Source of the DNA: CAZBRS01 sp964494475
Lineage (GTDB): Bacteria > Myxococcota_A > UBA9042 > CAZBRS01
DNA: 64,000 bases
Reading direction: 5' to 3'
Assembly: GCA_964494475.1 (NCBI GenBank)
Contig: CAZBRS010000003.1
Coordinates: 62,001-126,000 of the forward strand
Shown: in pieces, positions 16,434-23,783 of the stretch
Layout of the letters: every line of letters starts with the position of its first letter
How positions within the stretch are numbered: position 1 is the stretch's first letter
The notes under the pieces: generated by a model
What the model was told of the DNA's origin: nothing
The model's database searches: none
What the model saw: the letters and a program-made list of their open reading frames with translations, nothing else
Translations under genes and position numbers: made by a program

Positions 16434-17558
16434 ATGCGCATCGTCGCCCTTTTCGTCCTGGCGGTCGCCCTCGCCCCGGCCGCGTGGGCGCAGCAGAAGA
16501 CCGCGGCCGTCTACCTCTTCGCCGACGGCGCCCCGCCCGACCTGACCGCCGACATGACCGAGGTGCTGGTCTCGAACCTGGCCGAGGGCTCCGAGCTCAC
16601 CATATTGCCCAAGGAGAAGTTCCTGCAGCGCACGCAGCAGGTCTCCGATCGCTACGCCGACCAGTGCCTGCGCGACGCCGACTGCGTGCTCAAGGTGGGC
16701 ACCGGCCTGAACCTCAGCCTGATCGCCGTCGGCTTCCTGCAGATGCAGGACAGCGGCTACCGCCTCAAGATCACGCGCTACAGCCTGACCGGCGGCGAAG
16801 ACCAGTCGTTCTCGTACGACGCGCTGACCGACGTTCCCAAGCTCATCGAGGCCATCAAGGAGGTCGCCACCCATCTGCGCGAGGCCGAGGGCGCGGTGCT
16901 GGCGCTCACGGGCGACAACGACGGCGGCACGGTCTTCCTCGACGACAAGTTCATCGGCGTGCTGCCCATGCGCTCCATCTCCATGTCCGAGGGCTTCCAC
17001 AAGCTGCTGGTGCGGAAGAAGGGCTTCGAAGACTTCCGCAGCAAGGTCAGCTGCAAGACCGGCACGCGCTGCGAGATCCCGGTCGTGCTGAAGGCCCTCG
17101 CGGCCGGCACCGCGACGGTCGTGCTCGACCCGACCCCCGCCGAGGCCGGAGCCACCGCGACCGAGAAGGCCGCGGCGCCGGGCAAGGGCGTCGATCCCTG
17201 GAAGATCGTCTCCGGCGTGGGCATGGGCGTCGGAGGGGCCGCCATCGGCGCCGGCGTCTACTTCCTGCTGCGCGCCAAGAACGACGGCAACTACCTCGAC
17301 AGCAACTGCGACACGGGCGCCGACGGCCGCACCTACTGCAGCTACCCGCGCAGCGTGCTCGACCAGAAGGCCGACGACGGCAAGCAGAGCACCACCCTCG
17401 GCACGGTCATGCTCGCCACCGGCGGCGCGGTCCTGGCGGCCTCCACCGCGTGGCTGATCTACCTCTACGTCGCCGATGGCCCCTCCGCCCCCGCCGCCAC
17501 GCTCGTCCCCACCGTGGCGCCCGGATTCGCGGGCGTCTCGGCCTCGTTCGCTTTCTAG
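16434..17558 (+). CDS. secreted PEGA-domain protein with C-terminal membrane segments
   Basis: A 374-residue envelope protein with a cleavable signal peptide (residues 1 to about 20, ending AWAQ). Residues about 25-140 resemble the TPM-like/TolB N-terminal fold seen in similar myxobacterial proteins (AVYLFADGA, LSLIAVGFLQ). Residues about 160-222 are a PEGA-type beta domain (GTVFLDDKFIGVLPMRSISMSEGFHKLLV in part). Two hydrophobic helices follow near 255-278 and 325-350. PEGA domains usually serve as small surface or protein-binding modules. Function unknown. It has its own strong promoter and precedes the patatin gene by 57 bases. Confidence 0.7.
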   Translation: MRIVALFVLAVALAPAAWAQQKTAAVYLFADGAPPDLTADMTEVLVSNLAEGSELTILPKEKFLQRTQQVSDRYADQCLRDADCVLKVGTGLNLSLIAVGFLQMQDSGYRLKITRYSLTGGEDQSFSYDALTDVPKLIEAIKEVATHLREAEGAVLALTGDNDGGTVFLDDKFIGVLPMRSISMSEGFHKLLVRKKGFEDFRSKVSCKTGTRCEIPVVLKALAAGTATVVLDPTPAEAGATATEKAAAPGKGVDPWKIVSGVGMGVGGAAIGAGVYFLLRAKNDGNYLDSNCDTGADGRTYCSYPRSVLDQKADDGKQSTTLGTVMLATGGAVLAASTAWLIYLYVADGPSAPAATLVPTVAPGFAGVSASFAF

Positions 17559-17615
17559 CCTTCCCCCCCCGGATCGGCTATCCTCGACATTGGTTGAACC
17601 GCCCGCGGGGCGCCG

Positions 17616-18965
17616 ATGGGCGTCACGTTCGTCCACAAGAGCGACCTGTCCCGCCCCTGCGCCAACCCGCGCATCGCGCTGGTGCTCGCGGGCGGCGCCG
17701 TCTCGGGGGGCGCCTTCAAGCTGGGCGGCCTGGTGGCGCTGAACAGCTACCTCAAGAACACCAAGGTCACGAACTTCCACATCTACACGGGCGTCTCGGC
17801 GGGCTCCATGATCGCCGCCCCCATCGCGGCCGGCATCCAGCCCGGCGAAATCCTGAAGGGCCTGTTCGGCATCTCCGACGTGCTCTCGCCCCTGACCGAG
17901 TTCGACTTCTACTACCCGAACGTGCGCGAGGTCGTGTCGCAGGGCTTCCGCTTCGTGCGCGACGCGCTGCGCGTCATGCCCGACGCGGCCGAGGGCATCG
18001 CGCGCCTCTTCCTGCAGCGCCGCCGCGAGCTCACGCCGCTGTTCCAGGGCTTCCTCGACCAGCCGTCACGCCGTTCGGCCGAGCGCCTGCTCACGCCCTT
18101 CATCCAGGAGGTGCTCCAGAGCCCGCGCTCCATGGTGCTGAGCACGTCGTACTGGCCGTCGGGCATCTTCTCGAACGCGCGGCTCGAGCGCTACATCCGC
18201 AAGAACCTCGAGCGCAACCGGGTACCCAACAACTTCCGGCTGCTGAAGCGCGCCCGCAACAAGGAACTGTACATCATCGCCACGGACCTGAACCGGGCCT
18301 CGACCGTGGTCTTCGGGCACGACGAAGACAACCGCCTGGCCATCTCCGAGGCCGTGCGCGCGTCGACGGCGCTGCCCATCATGTACAGCCCCGCGCGCCT
18401 GGCGGGCAACGAGTACGTCGACGCCGCCGTGCTGAAGACGGCGCACGTCACCCTGGCCGTCGAGAAGGGCGCCGACCTGATCATCGCCTACAACCCGTTC
18501 CGACCGCTGGTCGTGCCCCAGGGCGCGGTCGAGCCGCGCGTCGAGGGGCTGGGGCAGCTCGGCATCTTCACCGTCATCAACCAGGCCGCGCGCATGATGC
18601 TGCACGCCCGCCTGCAGGAGTCGCTCGACCGCATCCGCGACGAGAGCTCCTTCAAGGGCGACATCATCCTGTTCGAGCCGGTCGAGGCCGACCGCAGCTT
18701 CTTCGCCACGAACCCCGTAGCCTTCTGGAAGCTCGCCTCGTCGGCCGAGCACGGCTTCGTCTCGGTCAAGGACAGCATCGAACGCCACCACGACAAGCTG
18801 CGCCCCATCCTGCACCGCTACGGCATCGAGGCCGAGTTGGCGGGGCTGCGACGCGACTTCGACGACATCCACACGCGCTCGGCCGGAGAAGACCAGGTCG
18901 CGATGGTCGAGCGCATGGGCACGCGCCAGGTGCCCCGCCGACTGCGCCACCTGCGCGCCGTGTGA
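17616..18965 (+). CDS. patatin-like phospholipase
   Basis: A 449-residue serine lipase or acyl hydrolase. The oxyanion hole (AGGAVSGGAFKLG) begins at residue 25, the nucleophile S61 sits in GVSAGS, and the partner Asp is D269 in EYVDAAVL, where DG(A/G) is more usual. Enzymes of this family release fatty acids from phospholipids or act as secreted toxins. No signal peptide is visible, so it is probably cytoplasmic or secreted by a non-Sec route. About 110 residues lie between the Ser motif and the DLNRAS segment, longer than in minimal patatins, and a C-terminal region of about 150 residues carries polar helices. The substrate is unknown. Confidence 0.85.
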   Translation: MGVTFVHKSDLSRPCANPRIALVLAGGAVSGGAFKLGGLVALNSYLKNTKVTNFHIYTGVSAGSMIAAPIAAGIQPGEILKGLFGISDVLSPLTEFDFYYPNVREVVSQGFRFVRDALRVMPDAAEGIARLFLQRRRELTPLFQGFLDQPSRRSAERLLTPFIQEVLQSPRSMVLSTSYWPSGIFSNARLERYIRKNLERNRVPNNFRLLKRARNKELYIIATDLNRASTVVFGHDEDNRLAISEAVRASTALPIMYSPARLAGNEYVDAAVLKTAHVTLAVEKGADLIIAYNPFRPLVVPQGAVEPRVEGLGQLGIFTVINQAARMMLHARLQESLDRIRDESSFKGDIILFEPVEADRSFFATNPVAFWKLASSAEHGFVSVKDSIERHHDKLRPILHRYGIEAELAGLRRDFDDIHTRSAGEDQVAMVERMGTRQVPRRLRHLRAV

Positions 18966-18986
18966 GCGCCTGCCCGCTTTTCCTTT

Positions 18987-19015
18987 TTGAAGGCGCCGGC
19001 CGAACGGGCTATACT
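18987..19015 (+). promoter_or_regulatory. sigma70-type promoter of the 6S RNA gene
   Basis: TTGAAG (18987-18992), 17-base spacer, TATACT (19010-19015). Predicted transcription start near 19021-19023, exactly where the closing stem of the RNA begins. Confidence 0.7.
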
Positions 19016-19020
19016 GAGCC

Positions 19021-19184
19021 TGCCTGTGGGGCTCGTGAGGGGAGCCAGTGTGTTAACCCCTGACTGTTTGTCAGGGATCGATCTCCTGGTCGTGGTGAGC
19101 TTCCGCCTCGCGCGGGAAGCCTGAAGCGGCCAAACCCGAACCCACCTGTTGGGTCAAGGGTTAACAAAGTCTCCCCCACGGCTC
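19021..19184 (+). ncRNA. ssrS: 6S RNA candidate
   Basis: About 165 bases with the layout of 6S RNA, which mimics an open promoter and sequesters sigma70 RNA polymerase. The ends form a closing stem (GCC-GTGGGG near 19022-19031 with CCCACGGC at 19175-19182). A 13-base stem with one mismatch pairs 19052-19064 with 19153-19165. An apical hairpin (GCTTCCGC 19099-19106 with GCGGGAAGC 19112-19120) tops an extended central region. The sequence GAAGCCTGAA and the 3' block CACCTG...GTCAAGGGTTAAC resemble the conserved 3' half of proteobacterial 6S. A promoter and terminator flank it. The ygfA gene that often follows 6S is absent. Confidence 0.75.
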
Positions 19185-19197
19185 GCGCGGGTTCCTC

Positions 19198-19250
19198 GCG
19201 CCCCGGATGAGCGGCACGTCGAGGCTGCCTTCCGGGGCGCCTTTTTTTTC
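19198..19250 (+). terminator. intrinsic terminator, possibly bidirectional
   Basis: A perfect 10-base stem (GCGCCCCGGA 19198-19207 with TCCGGGGCGC 19231-19240) is followed by CTTTTTTTTC. A smaller GGCA/TGCC stem may form in the loop. It lies 13 bases beyond the predicted 3' end of the 6S RNA and directly after the convergent endopeptidase gene. Confidence 0.8.
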
Positions 19251-19252
19251 TT

Positions 19253-20353
19253 CTAACGACAGAGCGCGTCGGTGGGCGGGCAACGGAAGCGCACGTGCAG
19301 GTGGTCGGCGTGGCCCTTCACGTGCCGGATGATGCCCTCGCGCGTGGTGGACTCGCGCGGGTACTGGAAGAGCCGTTCGAGATCCTCGGCCGGGTAGCCG
19401 AGCGCCTCGGCGTGGGCCCGAAACAGGGGCTGCAGGCCGTGGTCCATGAACACGTACTCGACGCTGTCGGTGCGCAGGCACGACTCGATCAGCTGCCAGC
19501 TCTTCTCGACGTCGACGGTCTCGGGCGTGGCCTCGACGAAGTCGTAGAGTTCCTGGTTTCCGGTCAGGAAGTACGCCAGATCGACGTCGCGCCCCGTCTT
19601 GTGCGACAGGTGGTGCTGGATGCGCCCGCCGATCGGCCCGCTGAGATCGCCCACGAATACGTCGGACGAGTCGGGATAACGCTCGTGCAGGTCGGCGATG
19701 GCCGTGCGGAGCAGTGCGATGGCCCAAGGTCGGCCGTAGTTCTTGTCGGGGCGCTTGATCACGTAGCCCTCGCCCGGCTCGAGCCGCGCCCAATCCTTCA
19801 GGAAGGGCCGCACCTCCTCGGCCTTGCGGGGGTCGCCCTTCTTGATGAGCACGAGCTGACCGGGGTGCAGCATGCGCAGCTTCTTCTCGCCGTTCAGGCG
19901 ACGAAGGTCGGCCGCCGTCACGTCGTACTTGCGCGCGATGCTCCAGACCGAGTCGCCCTTGCGGACGCGGTGCACCTTGTCGAGGTCGCCCCAGGCCGGC
20001 TCGCGCTTGGCCTTGCCGGCCTTGCCCTTCGCGGTCGTCGCGCTACCCTTGCCCTTCACGGTCGTCGCGCTACCCTTGGCCTTCGTGGCGGGCTTCGCCG
20101 CGGCCTTGGCCGGCGTGGTCACGGCCTTTCCGCTCTTCCCGGCCTTCTCGGCCTTCTTCGCGGCCTTCTTTCCCGCCTTGGTGCCCCCAGCGGACTTGGT
20201 GGCCTTCTTGCCCGGGCCCTTGGCCTTCGTCGCCAGAGCGGGCTTGGCGGTGACCTTGGCCGCGGCCTCGGCCCGGAAGCCCCGGGGGTTCGGGAGCCCG
20301 CAGAGCGCGAGCACGATGAGGGCGATGAGCAGCTTGGTCCAACGACGCGCCAT
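19253..20353 (-). CDS. LysM-containing penicillin-insensitive murein endopeptidase (MepA-like, peptidase M74)
   Basis: A predicted periplasmic metallopeptidase that cleaves peptide cross-links in peptidoglycan. An N-terminal signal or anchor helix (residues 6-20) is followed by about 90 residues of Lys/Ala/Gly-rich linker, a LysM wall-binding domain at about 127-172 (HRVRKGDSVWSIARKYDV), and a MepA domain at about 185-360. Zinc and active-site residues align with E. coli MepA: H248, H251 and D258 in QHHLSHKTGRDVD, and H351/H353 in DHLHVRF. LysM plus MepA is unlike E. coli, where MepA has no LysM. The start at 20353 aligns the signal helix and sits 6 bases after a -10 element. Confidence 0.88.
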   Translation of the reverse strand: MARRWTKLLIALIVLALCGLPNPRGFRAEAAAKVTAKPALATKAKGPGKKATKSAGGTKAGKKAAKKAEKAGKSGKAVTTPAKAAAKPATKAKGSATTVKGKGSATTAKGKAGKAKREPAWGDLDKVHRVRKGDSVWSIARKYDVTAADLRRLNGEKKLRMLHPGQLVLIKKGDPRKAEEVRPFLKDWARLEPGEGYVIKRPDKNYGRPWAIALLRTAIADLHERYPDSSDVFVGDLSGPIGGRIQHHLSHKTGRDVDLAYFLTGNQELYDFVEATPETVDVEKSWQLIESCLRTDSVEYVFMDHGLQPLFRAHAEALGYPAEDLERLFQYPRESTTREGIIRHVKGHADHLHVRFRCPPTDALCR

Positions 20354-20359
20354 GGGCGC

Positions 20360-20388
20360 AGGATGGCCCAAGTCCGGGCAGGCGTCAA
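20360..20388 (-). promoter_or_regulatory. sigma70-type promoter, predicted leaderless start
   Basis: On the minus strand TTGACG (20388-20383), 17-base spacer, CATCCT (20365-20360), then 6 bases to the endopeptidase ATG. Confidence 0.5.
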
Positions 20389-20402
20389 TTCGCGAGCCGC
20401 GC

Positions 20403-20417
20403 TTGTCAGAATGACAA
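20403..20417. promoter_or_regulatory. inverted repeat, candidate operator
   Basis: A perfect palindrome TTGTCA-GAA-TGACAA in the 211-base divergent region between the endopeptidase and the fibronectin-III protein genes, 14 bases upstream of the -35 element of the former. The shape suits binding of a dimeric regulator; no regulator gene is adjacent. Confidence 0.35.
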
Positions 20418-20564
20418 CGTTTCGGGCGCCGACTCCGGCGTCGTGTCAACGAGACAGAGTTGCGGCGTGTGAAGCAGGGCCGCGCCGCTCGCTGTGCCGT
20501 TCGGATTCGCTGGCATCGAAGTTGCTTCCTGGTACCCTACGGTCGGAACCGTCGCGGGGTTCGG

Positions 20565-21758
20565 ATGATCCTACGTCGCCTCCTCATCGCTGCGCTCGTC
20601 GTGCTCTGGAGCCAGGTGGCCACCGCCGAGATCTACGGCTTCGCCATCAACAAGATCGAGGGCTTGAACGGCGTCGAGCTCGACGACCGCTTCGGCGTCA
20701 CCGCGTCGGCCACCGAGCACCTCGTGAACTACAAGGACTGCCTGGCCTACCTGAACATCGACGCGGGCCAGAGCCTCGATCCCGAGAGCACCGTCGAAGA
20801 GGTCGTCGAGGCGACCACGACCGACGTCGTCGAGACGGTCGACGTCGCCGAAACGGTCGACGCGGCCGACGCCGCGAGCGACTCGGCCTCGCCGGCCGAC
20901 ACGTCGACCGACGGCTCCGGCGGGGGCGGCGGCGCAACCACCGAGGGCATCCGCAAGATCTCGATCGACTTCAGCGTCAACGACTCGCTGATCGGCAAGT
21001 GGTGGTACTCCATCCGCATCGGCAGCTGCACCGAGTCGTCCGAGGTCGACGAGGCCGCCACCGACTCGTGCACCTACCTGCGCCAGAAGACCGAGCTCAC
21101 GCGCTACTCGACCGACACCATCGAGATCCCCGTCACGCGCATCCTCGGCTACGAGTGTGCCAAGGGCTCCACCGACGACGTGCGCCTCTACTTCACCATC
21201 CAGAGCGACCTCGACTACAACCAGCGCGGCACCGAGACCGTCGACATCGAGCTCGACTACGACGCGCCCAAGCCGGTGACGAACCTCACGCTCGAGGCGG
21301 GCGAGGAGAACCTCTCGGTGGCGTGGGACGATGAAGCCAACGCCGACACCGAGACCGTCACCTACCGGGTCTACTGGTACGACGCCTCGTTCGACGAGGA
21401 CACCCTCGACGACGTGTCGAGCAAGGGCGATCTCACCGCCAAGGCGTTCCAGATTACCGGGCTCGAGAACGGCAAGGACTACTGGGTCGGCGTGGTCGCC
21501 CTCGACGACTTCGACAACGAGTCCACGCTCCCCGATCTGGTCGAGGGCACGCCCGTGCTGGTCACCGACGGCTTCGAGGCCTACAAGGACGCCGGGGGCG
21601 CCGAGAAGGGTGGCTTCGGCTGCACGGTGAATGGCGGCAGCGCGACCTCGGGCGCCGAAGCCTCGGCGAAGGCGGCGGCCGTGCTGCTGCTCCTGGCGGT
21701 CGCGCTGCTCGCGGTGCTGCCGCGGGGCGGGCGCCGCAACGCCGGGAGGGGAGCATGA
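20565..21758 (+). CDS. secreted fibronectin type III protein with MYXO-CTERM-like tail
   Basis: A 397-residue exported protein of unknown function. Signal peptide at residues 1 to about 20 (ending ATAEI). Residues 65-125 are a low-complexity Thr/Val/Asp/Ala-rich stretch ending in GGGGG. A fibronectin type III domain spans about 250-345 (PKPVTNLTLEAG..., ITGLENGKDYWVGVVALD). The C-terminus reads FGCTVNGG, a 20-residue Ala/Leu/Val helix, then Arg residues, resembling the MYXO-CTERM sorting tail in which a Cys is processed and the protein surface-anchored. The start was chosen at the ATG directly before the signal peptide. Its stop overlaps the next ATG by 4 bases (ATGA). Confidence 0.75.
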   Translation: MILRRLLIAALVVLWSQVATAEIYGFAINKIEGLNGVELDDRFGVTASATEHLVNYKDCLAYLNIDAGQSLDPESTVEEVVEATTTDVVETVDVAETVDAADAASDSASPADTSTDGSGGGGGATTEGIRKISIDFSVNDSLIGKWWYSIRIGSCTESSEVDEAATDSCTYLRQKTELTRYSTDTIEIPVTRILGYECAKGSTDDVRLYFTIQSDLDYNQRGTETVDIELDYDAPKPVTNLTLEAGEENLSVAWDDEANADTETVTYRVYWYDASFDEDTLDDVSSKGDLTAKAFQITGLENGKDYWVGVVALDDFDNESTLPDLVEGTPVLVTDGFEAYKDAGGAEKGGFGCTVNGGSATSGAEASAKAAAVLLLLAVALLAVLPRGGRRNAGRGA

Positions 21759-22474
21759 ACCGCGTCGTCCTCGCCCTGCTGTTCAGCCTGGCCCTGCCCG
21801 CCAGCCTGGGGGCCGAGAGCCCGCGCAGCGTGAACCTCGAGTTCAAGCTGGCCGCCTGGTACGTACCCGAGGTCGACGACGAGTTCCCCGCGGGGGTGCA
21901 CCCCTACCGCGACGTCTACGGCGACGGCTCGCTGCTGCTCTTCCAGATGCGCAGTGACTACATCTTCTACTCCGGCGTCTTCGGCACCGTCGGGGCGGGC
22001 GGCGGTTTCGGCTACGGCCAGAAGACGGGCCATGGCTTCCTGACCGACGGCAGCCCCTCCAGCGACGACACCACGCTGCACCTGCTGCCCCTCGAGGGCG
22101 GCCTGCTCTACCAGTACGACTACCTGGCGACCCGATGGAACATCCCGGTGGTCCCCTACGGCCGCGCCGACCTGGCCTACGCCTTCTGGTGGATCACGAA
22201 CGGCGTCGGCGACACGGCGGCCTACGTCGTGAACGGCGAGAAGCAGGCCGACGGCAAGGGCGGGACCTGGGGCTTCCGCCTGGCGGGTGGGGGCAAGCTG
22301 CTCCTCGACGTCTTCGCGCCCTCCATGGCCCGCACGTTCGACGTGGACTTCGGCGTGAACAACTCGTACGTGCTGGTCGAGTACGTCTGGACGCGCCTCG
22401 ACGACTTCGGCTCCGCCTCCAGCATCCGGCTGGGCGGCGGGTACGTGAACTTCGGCCTGGCCTTCGAGTTCTGA
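21755..22474 (+). CDS. outer-membrane beta-barrel protein (MXAN_2562-like)
   Basis: A 239-residue protein with a signal peptide (residues 1-20, ending LGAES) and alternating hydrophobic beta strands throughout, ending in VNFGLAFEF with the C-terminal Phe typical of outer-membrane barrels. Features such as VNLEFKLAAWYVPEVDDEF near the start and RWNIPVVPYGRADLAYAFWW in the middle match my memory of the myxobacterial MXAN_2562 barrel family. The gene overlaps the preceding fibronectin-III gene by 4 bases, so the two are translationally coupled and probably act together at the cell surface. The ligand or role is unknown. Confidence 0.72.
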   Translation: MNRVVLALLFSLALPASLGAESPRSVNLEFKLAAWYVPEVDDEFPAGVHPYRDVYGDGSLLLFQMRSDYIFYSGVFGTVGAGGGFGYGQKTGHGFLTDGSPSSDDTTLHLLPLEGGLLYQYDYLATRWNIPVVPYGRADLAYAFWWITNGVGDTAAYVVNGEKQADGKGGTWGFRLAGGGKLLLDVFAPSMARTFDVDFGVNNSYVLVEYVWTRLDDFGSASSIRLGGGYVNFGLAFEF

Positions 22475-22477
22475 GCG

Positions 22478-23287
22478 GTGCGCTCCCTCCGGCTGCTCAT
22501 CGCCTTCGACGGCACCGACTTCTCGGGATTCCAGCGCCAACCGAACGTCCGCACCGTGCAGGGCGAGCTCGAGGCCGCGGTCCTCGCGCTCACGGGCGAG
22601 ACCACGCGCGTGCGCGGCTCGAGCCGCACCGACGCGGGCGTCCACGCGCGCGAACTGCTCGTGAGCTTCCAGACCGAGCGCGCCTACCCGCTCCGAGCCT
22701 TCCACCTGGGACTGAACGCGCTGCTGCCGCCCGACGTGGCGGTGATGGAGGCCGCCGAGGCCCCCGACGGCTTCAACGCCCGCTGGGCCTCGCTCGGCAA
22801 GACCTACTCGTACACCCTCTGGAACGCGCGCTCGCCGAACCCGCTGCTCCGTCGCACCGCGTGGCACCTGAAGAAGCCCCTCGACGTCGACCTCGTCCGC
22901 GCCGCCCTGCCCGACCTGGTGGGCTCGCGCGACTTCGCGTCGTTCCGGGCCGCGCACTGCGACGCGCCGACCACCGAGAGGGAGGTCTGGCGGGCCACGT
23001 GGGACGTCGAGGGCGACACGCACCGCTTCACCATCTGCGGCAACGCCTTCCTGCGCAACATGGTGCGCATCGTGGTGGGCACGTTGGTCGAGATCGGGCT
23101 CGGTCGACGTCCCCCCGACGATCTTCGGCGCCTCTTCGAGGTCCTCGATCGAACCCAGGCGGGCGAGACCGCGCCGCCCCAGGGCCTCACGCTCGAGCGC
23201 GTCTTCCTGACGCGCGCGGCGCTGTTCGAGCACCTGGGCCGCGAGGTCCGGGTGTACAAGGAGCCGTTGGTCGACGACCCCACCTGA
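22478..23287 (+). CDS. truA: tRNA pseudouridine(38-40) synthase
   Basis: Converts uridines 38, 39 and 40 of the tRNA anticodon arm to pseudouridine. At 269 residues it has the standard TruA length. The catalytic Asp is D52 in GSSRTDAGVHA; other family blocks are IAFDGTDFSGFQRQ at the start and GNAFLRNMVRIVVGTLVEIG near the end. Translation starts at a GTG, 3 bases after the stop of the barrel gene, so it may be the last gene of that operon even though it is unrelated in function. It converges on a small hypothetical gene 9 bases downstream. Confidence 0.95.
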   Translation: MRSLRLLIAFDGTDFSGFQRQPNVRTVQGELEAAVLALTGETTRVRGSSRTDAGVHARELLVSFQTERAYPLRAFHLGLNALLPPDVAVMEAAEAPDGFNARWASLGKTYSYTLWNARSPNPLLRRTAWHLKKPLDVDLVRAALPDLVGSRDFASFRAAHCDAPTTEREVWRATWDVEGDTHRFTICGNAFLRNMVRIVVGTLVEIGLGRRPPDDLRRLFEVLDRTQAGETAPPQGLTLERVFLTRAALFEHLGREVRVYKEPLVDDPT

Positions 23288-23296
23288 TGCAGCGAC

Positions 23297-23755
23297 CTAC
23301 TCGGGGAAGAGGCGCGAGACGTGCGATCCGTCGGGCGCGTGGGCGGCCAGCAGGAATCGCCCCCGCAGGTTGGCCCCCAGGGGGTCGAAGACGGCGCGCG
23401 GCTCGGAGGCGGCGGCCAGCCAGGCACGAACCTCCACGTCGGCCAGCAACTCGGCCAGCAGCGCGTCGAAGCGAGCGCTGAAGTCGGCCACCACGTCGGA
23501 CAGATCGGGGTCGGAGGGCTCGTCGGGCCGGAGGGGGAACGCCACCTCGGTGAGCACGAGCAGCCGCGGAGGCACGTCGACGGTGCGCGACAGCGTGAGC
23601 TCGATTCGCTCCTGCAGGGGGGGATCGAGCGCCGCCACGCGCGCCGACGCCACCTTCCACGACGCCAGCAGCGGAGCGGCCGAGCCGCGGCGCGCGCGCT
23701 CGAGCGCCTGCTCGACGGTCAGGGTGGGCGCGACTTCGTTGGGGGGAGTGGCCAC
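23297..23755 (-). CDS. conserved-looking hypothetical protein downstream of the calpain-like gene
   Basis: A 152-residue acidic protein not recognised. It is predicted soluble, with helices rich in Leu, Ala and Glu and no Cys, signal peptide or membrane segment. Translation begins at GTG with a good GGAGG ribosome binding site 7 bases upstream. It lies 28 bases after the calpain-like protease gene on the same strand, so the two are probably one transcript. That suggests an accessory or inhibitor role for the protease, but nothing in the sequence proves it. Confidence 0.6.
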   Translation of the reverse strand: MATPPNEVAPTLTVEQALERARRGSAAPLLASWKVASARVAALDPPLQERIELTLSRTVDVPPRLLVLTEVAFPLRPDEPSDPDLSDVVADFSARFDALLAELLADVEVRAWLAAASEPRAVFDPLGANLRGRFLLAAHAPDGSHVSRLFPE

Positions 23756-23783
23756 GGCGAACCTCCGATGATGCGGCCGGTGC

